From Ardenticatenaceae bacterium (GTDB lineage: Bacteria; Chloroflexota; Anaerolineae; Promineifilales; Promineifilaceae): DNA of 64,000 bases. The stretch is from NCBI GenBank assembly GCA_020634435.1, contig JACKBS010000004.1, forward strand, positions 62,001-126,000, written 5' to 3'. Of this stretch, positions 50,315 to 58,254 are shown piece by piece. Both the position numbers and the translations under genes were made by a program. The notes under the pieces are model-generated. The model was not told where the DNA came from. It did not search any database and was given only the letters and a program-made list of their open reading frames with translations. Position 1 is the stretch's first letter; every line of letters begins with the position of its first letter.

Positions 50315-51415
50315 CTACAATTCGCTTTGTACTTTTTCCCGCGTACGGCCGTATTCCGCCATGATCTCTTGCAGCCGGTCGAGCGGCAGGGCATGCACCG
50401 CGTGGCCATGAAAACCAATCATCGTTTCGGCAGCGCAGAGGGCATTTAAGATCGCCTCTTCGACCGCTTCGGCGGTGGCGTTGAAAAGCTCATCCATCTG
50501 GCTGTTGGGCACCATTTTGATATCGCGCAGGAATCGGTTGCCCTGCGCCAGCAAATGGTTGCCGGTGGCAAACGTGAGAAAAATGTCGCCGCTGCCGTTG
50601 TAGCCCGTACCGCCAACACGAGCCAGCCCTACCGTGGCCCGCTGCGCCAGGCGATCGCACTGGTTGGGCAGCAAGGGCGCATCCGTCCCCACAATGATGA
50701 TGATGGAGCTGGACGGGCCGGGCAGTTTTTTGAATGGCACCGGCGTATGGGCATCGGGGATGAGCTGGCCAATCGGTACGCCATCCACGCGCAGCAGCGC
50801 CCGGTCACCGTAGTTGGCCTGAACCAGCACGCCGATGGTGTAACGGCCGTCCAACATTTCTACCATTCGCGAGGATGTGCCAATGCCACCCTTGAAGTCG
50901 TGGCAAATCATGCCCGTGCCACCCCCAACGTTGCCCTCGGCGACTGGCCCGCCACGCGCCACATCGAGCGCTTCAAAAGCGTGTTCCCTGGTGAGGTGAA
51001 AAGCGTTGATGTCGTTGAGCCAGCCATCATAGGTTTCGGCGACTACGGGGAGCAAAAAGCTGTGCGTGTAGCCCAGGCGCACCGATTGCTCTACCAGCGC
51101 ATCGCGCACTACGCCCACCTGATGGGTGTTGGTCAGCCCAATCGGAGAGCCCAACATGCCCGACTCTTTGAGCCAGGGAATGCCAGTCATTTCGCCATTG
51201 CCGTTAAAGCTGTGGTAGCCAGCGAAGGCGTAATCGTGCCAGATGTCGCCGCCGCGCGGCAGGATCATGGTGACGCCAGTGCGGGCGATGCGGGGCCGGT
51301 CGTGGAGGACGGTGCAGTGGCCTACCGTCACGCCGGGGATGTCGGTGATGGCGTTGTTGGCCCCGGTGGGATATTGCCCAATCGTGATGCCGAGGTCGCG
51401 CAGTCTTGGTCGCAT
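50315..51415 (-). CDS. P1-family (DmpA-type) aminopeptidase
   Basis: 366 residues, matching DmpA/BapA-type L-aminopeptidase/esterase length. N-terminal LRDLGITIGQYPTGANNAITDIPGVTVGH, then GNVGGGTGMICHDFKGGIGTSSR; the autoproteolysis and nucleophile Ser is in this segment. RVGGTGYNGSGDIFLTFATGNH is the second family signature. The precursor should cleave itself to an Ntn-hydrolase heterodimer. Cytoplasmic. ATG has AAAGGA upstream. Confidence 0.9.
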   Translation of the reverse strand: MRPRLRDLGITIGQYPTGANNAITDIPGVTVGHCTVLHDRPRIARTGVTMILPRGGDIWHDYAFAGYHSFNGNGEMTGIPWLKESGMLGSPIGLTNTHQVGVVRDALVEQSVRLGYTHSFLLPVVAETYDGWLNDINAFHLTREHAFEALDVARGGPVAEGNVGGGTGMICHDFKGGIGTSSRMVEMLDGRYTIGVLVQANYGDRALLRVDGVPIGQLIPDAHTPVPFKKLPGPSSSIIIIVGTDAPLLPNQCDRLAQRATVGLARVGGTGYNGSGDIFLTFATGNHLLAQGNRFLRDIKMVPNSQMDELFNATAEAVEEAILNALCAAETMIGFHGHAVHALPLDRLQEIMAEYGRTREKVQSEL

Positions 51416-51442
51416 GGTGTGTGTGGTCCTTTTTTGCGAGGG

Positions 51443-51519
51443 GAGAGTGGATAGTAAGAAGTGAAAAGTGAAAAGTGATAAGTGAAAGATGGCACTTTTT
51501 ACTTTTCACTCATCACTGA
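51443..51519. repeat. 'AAGTGAAAAGTG' inverted repeat
   Basis: GTAAGAAGTGAAAAGTGAAAAG then CACTTTTTACTTTTCACTCATC. Related to 54079-54184. Confidence 0.75.
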
Positions 51520-51527
51520 TTTTTAGT

Positions 51528-52526
51528 TTACGGCCGTTGCACCCAGTTCAATAACTCCAATAACAGGTCTAATGAAAGATTGCTCACCTGCTCCAGCCGA
51601 TTCGGCAGCTTGCTGCTTTGCATCAGCGTGGCAATTTCATCTTCATCGCCACCGAGCGCGTTGCCCGTTAGCTGGACGAGCGCCATGGGTCGGGGCGAAA
51701 TTTCGGCGACGTAGCGGTGGAGCAGGTAGGTGTAGGGATTGTTGTTGTGGAAGATATGGCTGGGTGATAGGCCCGCCTGTGCCCGTCCGATGGCAATCAC
51801 GCCAGCCACCTTGTTTACCCGGCTGGTCCAGATCAGCCCCAGTCCGGCGGCCAATGGCTGCCCCACGATGATCGGCTTGCTGGGCAGCATCTGAATCAAA
51901 ATTTGCAGGTCGGCGGCCAGGTCATCGGGGCTAAGGCGATGGTTGGCGCTGGCGTGCAGCAGGTAGCGCAGGGGGTCCAATCCGTAGACATGGTACCCGG
52001 CCGCGGCCAGTTGGCTGCACAAGATGTCATCGCTGCGGCCAAAGCTGCCGTACGTGGACATGTAGAGCACAGTAGGGGGCAGCAGGCTGCCGGTGGCTGG
52101 GTAGTGGTAGGTTTCCATCATCGAGCCGGTGCGTAAGGGCCAGACATGAACACGGCCGTTTTCCGAATCCGGTATTCCTAAGAAGCCAAAATTGATCTGG
52201 CCAAACCGTTCCCTGGCCCACTCGGTGATGGCGTGCAGGTCCAGATGGAAATCGTGGTCGCCCATCGGCCCTTCGCTGTCGCCTGTGCCGCGCAGATCAA
52301 AGACCAGGTGGGCTACTTTACGCTTTTGACCATGCGACTTTACTTCCTGCCGGGCACAGGTGATAACGCTGGACTTGGTGAGGGGATATTTAGGCACCCA
52401 AACACGAATGGCCCGCAGCGCTTCATCTGTTACCCCCGATGGTTTGACCAACACACAGTCAAGATACAAATTGTCATCGGTGAGAATGCCAAACAGCTCT
52501 TCTGTATAGGGTAAAGTCGAAGTCAT
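51528..52526 (-). CDS. alpha/beta-hydrolase-like protein without nucleophile
   Basis: 332 residues. HLVFDLRGTGDSEG and PIIVGQPLAAGLGLIW occupy the positions of the alpha/beta hydrolase strand-loop and elbow. The elbow has Gly-Gln-Pro-Leu-Ala instead of G-x-S-x-G, so the nucleophile appears absent. The rest of the fold (VLYMSTYGSFGRSDDILCSQL; GYHVYGLDPLRYLL) is intact. A binding protein or pseudo-enzyme is likely. It follows the P1 peptidase in the same direction after a repeat. Confidence 0.75.
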   Translation of the reverse strand: MTSTLPYTEELFGILTDDNLYLDCVLVKPSGVTDEALRAIRVWVPKYPLTKSSVITCARQEVKSHGQKRKVAHLVFDLRGTGDSEGPMGDHDFHLDLHAITEWARERFGQINFGFLGIPDSENGRVHVWPLRTGSMMETYHYPATGSLLPPTVLYMSTYGSFGRSDDILCSQLAAAGYHVYGLDPLRYLLHASANHRLSPDDLAADLQILIQMLPSKPIIVGQPLAAGLGLIWTSRVNKVAGVIAIGRAQAGLSPSHIFHNNNPYTYLLHRYVAEISPRPMALVQLTGNALGGDEDEIATLMQSSKLPNRLEQVSNLSLDLLLELLNWVQRP

Positions 52527-52592
52527 GATAGAAAAACTTAGGATTGTGTAGTGGCGTTGGTGACAGAATCAGTTGCGCCCCGTCCAAAAAGG

Positions 52593-54206
52593 TTAATTGT
52601 CCGGCAAATTATCGGTTAAATTTGGGAAGGCGTAATTAGGAATTAAGTCAACAATTCGATTGTATGCCTCTATTATAGATTGGTCAGTGGAAAAATAGCC
52701 ACTCAACATTTCTTGCAGCACAATGGAGAGCGTCAGCTCTTCGTACAGGGTGGTGATGAGTTCGCCCTGGCCTTGCGGTAAACCCCAACGGCCAGTAGTG
52801 GCCAGGCCATCGCGCAGGGTGGCGACGACATCGGGACCATACAGCGACTCTAGCGTTTCGTCGCTGCCCGCCAGCGGTTGGCTGCCCCAGCTGTCGATAA
52901 ATTGGCGGGGATTGTCTGGCGTGCCCCAGCGCATCGGCACTTTTCGTTCCGAATCCACCGCCAGCCATTGTGTATACCCTTCGCTGAACCAGTAGGTGGC
53001 AAAAAGTACGGCCGTTTCCCGGTCCGCTGCACTCGTAATGCCCAATAGGCTCATGTTGCCAAATTCTGCCCCATTGATGTCCGTGAGGAAGCTGCTGTTT
53101 TGGGCCAGAAAATCCGGCGTGGCGGCACATTCCGGGCAGCGCGGCGCGGCGGCTGGGTCTAGCCCGGCGATTTGCGGCAGCAGGCTCGGCGGCCCCATGA
53201 TCAGCCCAGTGCGGCCAGCCAGGTAAGCGTTGCGTGTGCTGGTATCGGTCTGCACGCCAATCGGGCTGTTCTGGTTGATGATGGTGTAATAAAAGTTGAG
53301 TGCCTCGGCGCAGGCCGGATCGAGCAGCCGGATTTCCCCGGCTTCATCTACCAGCTGGCAGCCGTTGGCCAGGGCCATGTGCTCAAAAATTTGCTGGGTG
53401 GTTACTAGATTAGATTCTGTTGGCACCACAAAACCAGCGATGAGATTATCCCGGTCGGTGATGGCTTCGGCCGCGGTGGAGAGGGCTCGGAAGCTGTTGG
53501 GTATGGCCAGATTGCGCTGGGCAAACCAGTCTGTGCGGTAGATAACTAACTGGTGGTAGCCGCTGTTGGGCAGGGCGGCAGGCTGGCCGCTGCTGGTTTG
53601 CACCAGGTCGAGCGCGTTAGGATTAAATGTGTCGGTCCCCAGTTCGGCCAGCGCGGCGGCATTGGCGGCGGTGTCAAACACACCGCGTTCCGCCCAGCCG
53701 ACGCTAAACTCCAGGGGATGAATGATGATGTCGGGCAGGGTGCCGGAGAGAACGGCCGTATTCACCAACTCGGGCAAAATTTGCGGCGATACCAGCACCA
53801 TCTCCACGTCGATGTTTTGCGCCGCTTCAAAATCATTGGCCATCTGTTCCAGCATGGTCCTGTGCGCGGCAGACGTTTCGTTGACCCAAACGGTGATCGA
53901 GGGATTGGGTTCTGCCTGAGCCGGTGCACTGTCTGGGGTTATGCCCGGAACGGCCGTTGGCGTAGCCACCGTCAAAATGAGCGGTTCTGCGCTGGGCGTA
54001 GGCGTAAAGCCTGCCTGGGCAGTGGCCGTCGCCAGGCGGGGTGGGTTGGCCAGGCCGCAGGCACTCAGGAGCAGGAGTGTGAGAAGTGAAAAGTAAAAAG
54101 TGAAAAGTGGCAAGTTGCAGGTTGCAGGTTGTTGTTTCACTTGCCACTTGCTACTTGCTACTTGCCACCTGTCATTTACCACTCGCTTACTAAAAAATCT
54201 TATCAC
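52593..54206 (-). CDS. ABC-type sugar-like solute-binding lipoprotein
   Basis: 537 residues. Start GTG at 54206, overlapping the coaX stop (GTGA). A lipobox LLLLSACG follows an unusually long N-region; a linker rich in Pro, Ala and Thr leads to a family-1 solute-binding fold: MANDFEAAQNIDVEMVLVSPQ, DIIIHPLEFSVGWAERG, FNPNALDLVQTSSGQPAALP. Much of residues 8-43 is encoded by the AAGTGAAAAG repeat. It binds a sugar-like ligand for an ABC importer whose permeases are not adjacent. A TTG start at residue 32 is the main alternative. Confidence 0.88.
   Translation of the reverse strand: MIRFFSKRVVNDRWQVASSKWQVKQQPATCNLPLFTFYFSLLTLLLLSACGLANPPRLATATAQAGFTPTPSAEPLILTVATPTAVPGITPDSAPAQAEPNPSITVWVNETSAAHRTMLEQMANDFEAAQNIDVEMVLVSPQILPELVNTAVLSGTLPDIIIHPLEFSVGWAERGVFDTAANAAALAELGTDTFNPNALDLVQTSSGQPAALPNSGYHQLVIYRTDWFAQRNLAIPNSFRALSTAAEAITDRDNLIAGFVVPTESNLVTTQQIFEHMALANGCQLVDEAGEIRLLDPACAEALNFYYTIINQNSPIGVQTDTSTRNAYLAGRTGLIMGPPSLLPQIAGLDPAAAPRCPECAATPDFLAQNSSFLTDINGAEFGNMSLLGITSAADRETAVLFATYWFSEGYTQWLAVDSERKVPMRWGTPDNPRQFIDSWGSQPLAGSDETLESLYGPDVVATLRDGLATTGRWGLPQGQGELITTLYEELTLSIVLQEMLSGYFSTDQSIIEAYNRIVDLIPNYAFPNLTDNLPDN
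54079..54184. repeat. 'AAGTGAAAAGT' repeat encoding signal peptide
   Basis: GTGAGAAGTGAAAAGTAAAAAG then CACTTGCCACTTGC and related phrases, inside the solute-binding protein gene. The family also occurs at 51443-51519 in non-coding DNA. Confidence 0.75.
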
Positions 54207-54232
54207 CCTATCACCCCTTCACCCTGTCTCCG
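54198..54232. repeat. 'GGTGATAGGGTGA' repeat at coaX end
   Basis: CTTATCACCCTATCACCCCTTCACCC; related to the phrase at 16920-16950. It encodes the last residues of CoaX and the start of the lipoprotein. Confidence 0.6.
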
Positions 54233-55000
54233 GTTCACTCGATCATAGATTACGCGCAGGCCGGTCAGTGTTAGCCAGGGGTCGATGTGGTCAATAACGG
54301 CCGTATGCGGCGCAATCAAATCAATCAGTCCACCGGTGCCCAAAATGTGAATCTTCTGGAAGCGGTCGGGATGTTCTGCTTTGAGCCGGGCCACCAGCCC
54401 TTCGATGAGCGAGAGATAGCCAAAAACCAGGCCAGATTGCATGGCATGGACGGTGTTTTTGCCGATGGTTTGCGGCGGGGCTTCTAGCGCCACGTGGCTT
54501 AGCTTAGCGGCGCGGCTGGCCAATGCTTCAGCCGCCAGCCCCAGACCAGGGGCAATGACCCCGCCAAGAAATTCTTGCTGGGCCGAAACCAGATCGAACT
54601 TGGTTGCCGTGCCCATGTCGATGACGATGCACGGGCCTTGAAACAGCTCGTAAGCAGCCACGGCATTTACCAACCGGTCCGTGCCAACGGCCGTTGGCAC
54701 ATCTACGGCAATGTTTAGCCCCAACGGCAGGTCAGACGTGACGGTTAGCAAGGGAACGTTGAGCTGCTTTTGGCAAATCTGGGCAAAAGTGAGCGACAGG
54801 GCAGGCACGACGCTGGCCATGATCGCTTGATCTACGGCCGTTAACACCCCCGCATCTTGTAGCAGCATCTTGAGAATAATGCCGTACTCATCGGCGGTCT
54901 GTGCCGGGTTGGTAAGCAGCCGCCACGTTTCTTGCCAGGAACGGCCGTCCCAGACGCCCAAAGTAATGTTGGTGTTGCCAATATCGAGAGCCAGTAACAT
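54203..55000 (-). CDS. coaX: type III pantothenate kinase
   Basis: 265 residues from the ATG at 55000. ASKHA-fold motifs DIGNTNITLGVWDG at the N-terminus, the substrate-binding GTDRLVNAVAAYELF and IVIDMGTATKFDLV are those of CoaX. It phosphorylates pantothenate as the first step of CoA synthesis, without feedback inhibition by CoA. The final GEGVIG is repeat-encoded. Coupled to the downstream lipoprotein by a four-base overlap. Confidence 0.93.
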   Translation of the reverse strand: MLLALDIGNTNITLGVWDGRSWQETWRLLTNPAQTADEYGIILKMLLQDAGVLTAVDQAIMASVVPALSLTFAQICQKQLNVPLLTVTSDLPLGLNIAVDVPTAVGTDRLVNAVAAYELFQGPCIVIDMGTATKFDLVSAQQEFLGGVIAPGLGLAAEALASRAAKLSHVALEAPPQTIGKNTVHAMQSGLVFGYLSLIEGLVARLKAEHPDRFQKIHILGTGGLIDLIAPHTAVIDHIDPWLTLTGLRVIYDRVNRRQGEGVIG

Positions 55001-55081
55001 GGGGGAGGATTGTATAGCAGGCAAGCAACTCTGCAAGTTCAGCAACTTGCCACTTCCCCACTTTCACAGTTAAATACTCAT

Positions 55082-56230
55082 ATGTCTCTAGATGAACATG
55101 CCCGGCAGCTTCAGCGGCGGAATGCCGAGCTTTCTATTCTCAACAGCATGGCCCAGGCGCTTAATCGCTCGATGGATTTGGGCCAGACGCTGCACGCTAT
55201 CCTGGCTCAGGTGGCCGAACTGCTCGATTTGCAAACTGGCTGGGTCTGGCTGCTGCGTGACGATGATGGCCAATCGTACCTGGCTGCGGCGCAAAATTTG
55301 CCCCCAGCCCTGGCCCACAATCCGCAAAAAATGGAGGGCAGCTGCTACTGCCTGGACACCTACCGTGATGGTGACCTGGCCGGGGCAGCGAATGTGAATG
55401 TGGTTACGTGCAGCCGCCTGAAAAACCTGGTCGATGGCACCGATGGGCTGCGCTACCATGCCAGCATTCCGCTGTACGCTCACAGCAAGAAGCTGGGCGT
55501 GCTTAATGTGGCCAGCACCGATTGGCGCGAGCTTTCCCCCGACGATTTGCAGCTGCTCTACACCGTGGGCGACATGCTGGGCATTGCCGTTGAACGGGCG
55601 CGCCTGTTTGAGCGCAGCGCCGAGGTAGGGGCGGTGGAAGAGCGTAATCGGCTGGCCCGCGAGATTCACGACACGCTGGCTCAGGGATTAACGGCCGTTT
55701 CCCTCCAACTTGAATCGGCCGATGCGCTGCTGGAAGCTGGCGCTGATCCTGCACGCGTCCGCCAGATGGTGCAGCAAGCGCTGCTGCTGACGCGCGGCAA
55801 TTTGGAAGAAGCGCGGCGCTCGGTGCTGGATTTGCGTGCCGCACCACTGGCCGGACGTACCCTGGTGGAAGCGCTGGCCGTGCTGGCCGCAGAAGCGCCG
55901 TTGCCAATAGACCTGCTGGTGACCGGGGGCAGCCAGCCGCTGCCACCTCGGGTGGAGATTGGACTTTACCGCCTGGCTCAGGAAGCGATTAATAATGCCT
56001 GCCAACACGCCCAGGCCAGCCAGATCGTTGTAAAATTGGTGGCAACCCCCCACGTCGTCACGCTGACGGTGGAAGATAACGGGTGTGGCTTTGAACTGGC
56101 TGATGTGGCCGACGGCCGTTTTGGGCTGGTGGGGTTGAATGAGCGGGTAAAGCTGTTAAACGGCCGTTTTCATATCGAAAGCACTCCCGGCAAGGGCACC
56201 AAACTACAGGCTGAGCTCCCGCTTAATTAA
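55082..56230 (+). CDS. GAF-domain sensor histidine kinase, NarL-system type
   Basis: 382 residues from the ATG at 55082. A GAF domain (ILNSMAQALNRSMDLGQTLHAIL, then CYCLDTYRDGDL) is followed by a HisKA_3 helix with phospho-acceptor His in NRLAREIHDTLAQGL, and an HATPase_c domain (QEAINNACQHAQASQI, DNGCGFE, GLNERVKLLNG). No membrane span, so a cytoplasmic sensor. Its partner is presumably the LuxR-type response regulator at 57578, two genes downstream. Confidence 0.92.
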   Translation: MSLDEHARQLQRRNAELSILNSMAQALNRSMDLGQTLHAILAQVAELLDLQTGWVWLLRDDDGQSYLAAAQNLPPALAHNPQKMEGSCYCLDTYRDGDLAGAANVNVVTCSRLKNLVDGTDGLRYHASIPLYAHSKKLGVLNVASTDWRELSPDDLQLLYTVGDMLGIAVERARLFERSAEVGAVEERNRLAREIHDTLAQGLTAVSLQLESADALLEAGADPARVRQMVQQALLLTRGNLEEARRSVLDLRAAPLAGRTLVEALAVLAAEAPLPIDLLVTGGSQPLPPRVEIGLYRLAQEAINNACQHAQASQIVVKLVATPHVVTLTVEDNGCGFELADVADGRFGLVGLNERVKLLNGRFHIESTPGKGTKLQAELPLN

Positions 56231-56280
56231 CACATAACGCTACAGAGCATGTCGCTCTGTCAAAAGAAAAAGAGACCTAA

Positions 56281-57573
56281 ATGATCATCGTCTTGCTTTT
56301 AATAATTGCCAATGGCGTATTTGCCCTGGCTGAAATTGCCATTGTCTCGTCCCGCAAGGCTCGGCTCCAGCAAATGGCCAACGAAGGCAACAGCGGTGCC
56401 CGTCTGGCCTTGCAGCTGGCCGAAGATTCCGACGAATTTTTATCAACGGTGCAAATTGGCATTACGCTCATCGGCATTCTGGCCGGGGTGTTTGGCGGGC
56501 AAAATATTGCCGTACAGCTGGCCCCGCTGTTAGAAAATCTCCCGTTTGTTGGCCCACACAGCGAGAGCGTGAGCCTGGGAATTGTGGTCACCGTCATCAC
56601 CTATCTCTCGCTGGTTATTGGCGAGTTGGTGCCCAAGCAAATTGGCCTCAACAACCCGGAGCGCATGGCCAGCCTGGTCGCTCGACCAATGATTGTGTTA
56701 TCGCAGCTGGCGCTGCCCTTGGTGCGCATTATGAGCCTTTCCACGGGTGTGGTGATGCGCTTGCTGCGGATCGAACCAAACAATGATCCGCCGGTAACTG
56801 TGGAAGAACTGCAAATTTTGGTGCAGAAAGGGGCCGAAAGCGGCGTTATTACCCAGCTTAACGAGGCAATGGTTGAGCAAGTGTTTCGCCTGAGCGAGCA
56901 GCGCGTGAACGCCCTGATGACCGACCGTACCGATATTGTCTGGCTCGATTTGGATGATTCCCTGGCGATCAATCGGGAAAAAATCATTGAAAGCGGCCAT
57001 TCACGTTATCCAGTAACTCGGGGCAATGCAGATAGCATTTTGGGTATCGTGTTTGTGAAAGATTTGTTGGCCCAAAGCATGTTGGGGGAGTCCATCGATC
57101 TGGAAAAGTCGATTCAGCCCGCGCTTTTTGTGCCTGAGGGGCTGCCCGTTTTGGAACTCTTGGAGCGGTTTAAGGAAGCCAAAGCCCAGATCGCTTTTGT
57201 GATGGATGAACATGGTGGGCTAGAGGGGCTGCTGACCTTTAACGATTTGCTGGAATCTATTGTGGGCGATGTGCCGGAAATTCATGATCCAACGGAGCCA
57301 ACAGCAACCAAGCGCGAAGATGGCACCTGGTTGGTGGATGGTAAAATGCCCATCGACGATTTTAAGATGTTGTTTAACGTTAATGGGCTGCCGGAAGAAG
57401 AGAAAAATTATTACCACACGCTGGGCGGCTTTGTGATGCTGTATCTGGGGCGAATTCCAGAGGCAGGCGATAAATTTACCTGGGGTAACTTTGGTTTTGA
57501 GGTGATGGACATGGATTGGCGGCGGGTGGATAAGGTTTTGTTGACGCCGTTGAAGCAGGAAAAAGGCGAGTGA
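56281..57573 (+). CDS. CNNM/CorC-HlyC family membrane protein
   Basis: 430 residues. Three to four N-terminal membrane helices (VLLLIIANGVFALAEIAIVSS) form the CNNM domain, then a CBS-pair segment (MTDRTDIVWLDLDDSL; GHSRYPVTRGNADSILGIVFVKDLL; GLEGLLTFNDLLESIVGDVPE) and the CorC_HlyC C-terminal domain. Such proteins function in magnesium or sodium transport; the hemolysin label is historical. It separates the sensor kinase from its regulator, probably one operon. Confidence 0.92.
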   Translation: MIIVLLLIIANGVFALAEIAIVSSRKARLQQMANEGNSGARLALQLAEDSDEFLSTVQIGITLIGILAGVFGGQNIAVQLAPLLENLPFVGPHSESVSLGIVVTVITYLSLVIGELVPKQIGLNNPERMASLVARPMIVLSQLALPLVRIMSLSTGVVMRLLRIEPNNDPPVTVEELQILVQKGAESGVITQLNEAMVEQVFRLSEQRVNALMTDRTDIVWLDLDDSLAINREKIIESGHSRYPVTRGNADSILGIVFVKDLLAQSMLGESIDLEKSIQPALFVPEGLPVLELLERFKEAKAQIAFVMDEHGGLEGLLTFNDLLESIVGDVPEIHDPTEPTATKREDGTWLVDGKMPIDDFKMLFNVNGLPEEEKNYYHTLGGFVMLYLGRIPEAGDKFTWGNFGFEVMDMDWRRVDKVLLTPLKQEKGE

Positions 57574-57577
57574 GCCA

Positions 57578-58228
57578 ATGAGTGAGATGATTCGGATTTT
57601 TTTGGCGGATGATCATCCGGTGGTGCGGGATGGGCTGGTGGCGATTTTGAGCACGCAGCCGGATTTTGAGGTGGTGGGGCAGGCGGGCAACGGCCGTTCC
57701 GCCATTGAACAAATTGCTGATACCAAACCGGATGTGGTGCTGCTAGACATTGAAATGCCGGAGATGGATGGCGTGGCTACGCTGCGCCAGCTGCGCACGG
57801 CCAACCCCAAAGAGCGAGTGATCATGTTTACCGCTTTTGACACGGATGAGCGGATTGTAACGGCCGTTCAGGCTGGTGCTCAGGGGTATTTGCTCAAGGG
57901 TGCGCCGCGTCAGGAGCTGTTTAACGCCATCCGCGTGGTGCACGAAGGTGGCTCGCTGTTGCAGCCGATCGTCGCCCACCGGCTGATGCAGCGGGTGGCC
58001 CAGCCGCCAGAGCCGCCTCTGGAGCCGCTGACCCCGCGTGAGCTCGAAGTGCTGCACGCACTGGCTCAGGGACTGCAAAACAAGGAAATTGCGGCCAAGC
58101 TGGTGATCAGCGAGCGCACGGTGAAATTCCACGTGAGCGCCATTTTGAGCAAGCTCAACGTGGGCAACCGCACCGAGGCGGTAACCGTGGCGGCACAGCG
58201 GGGATTGATTTCGTTAGACGGCCGTTGA
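57578..58228 (+). CDS. NarL/LuxR-type response regulator
   Basis: 216 residues. Receiver domain with acidic pair DDHPVVRDG, phospho-acceptor Asp in VVLLDIEMPEMDG, Lys in GYLLKGAPRQEL; LuxR helix-turn-helix LTPRELEVLHALAQGLQNKEIAAKL with RTVKFHVSAILSKLNV. Begins four bases after the CorC gene. Pairs with the GAF kinase. ACGGCCGT in the last codons (LDGR). Confidence 0.95.
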   Translation: MSEMIRIFLADDHPVVRDGLVAILSTQPDFEVVGQAGNGRSAIEQIADTKPDVVLLDIEMPEMDGVATLRQLRTANPKERVIMFTAFDTDERIVTAVQAGAQGYLLKGAPRQELFNAIRVVHEGGSLLQPIVAHRLMQRVAQPPEPPLEPLTPRELEVLHALAQGLQNKEIAAKLVISERTVKFHVSAILSKLNVGNRTEAVTVAAQRGLISLDGR

Positions 58229-58254
58229 TAAAAGTATTCACAGGTTTGAAAATC

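Noticed and set aside
51204..51509. N-terminal extension of the P1 peptidase through the AAGTGAAAAG repeat
   Set aside because: It is in another frame from the peptidase, whose ATG at 51415 has AAAGGA upstream.
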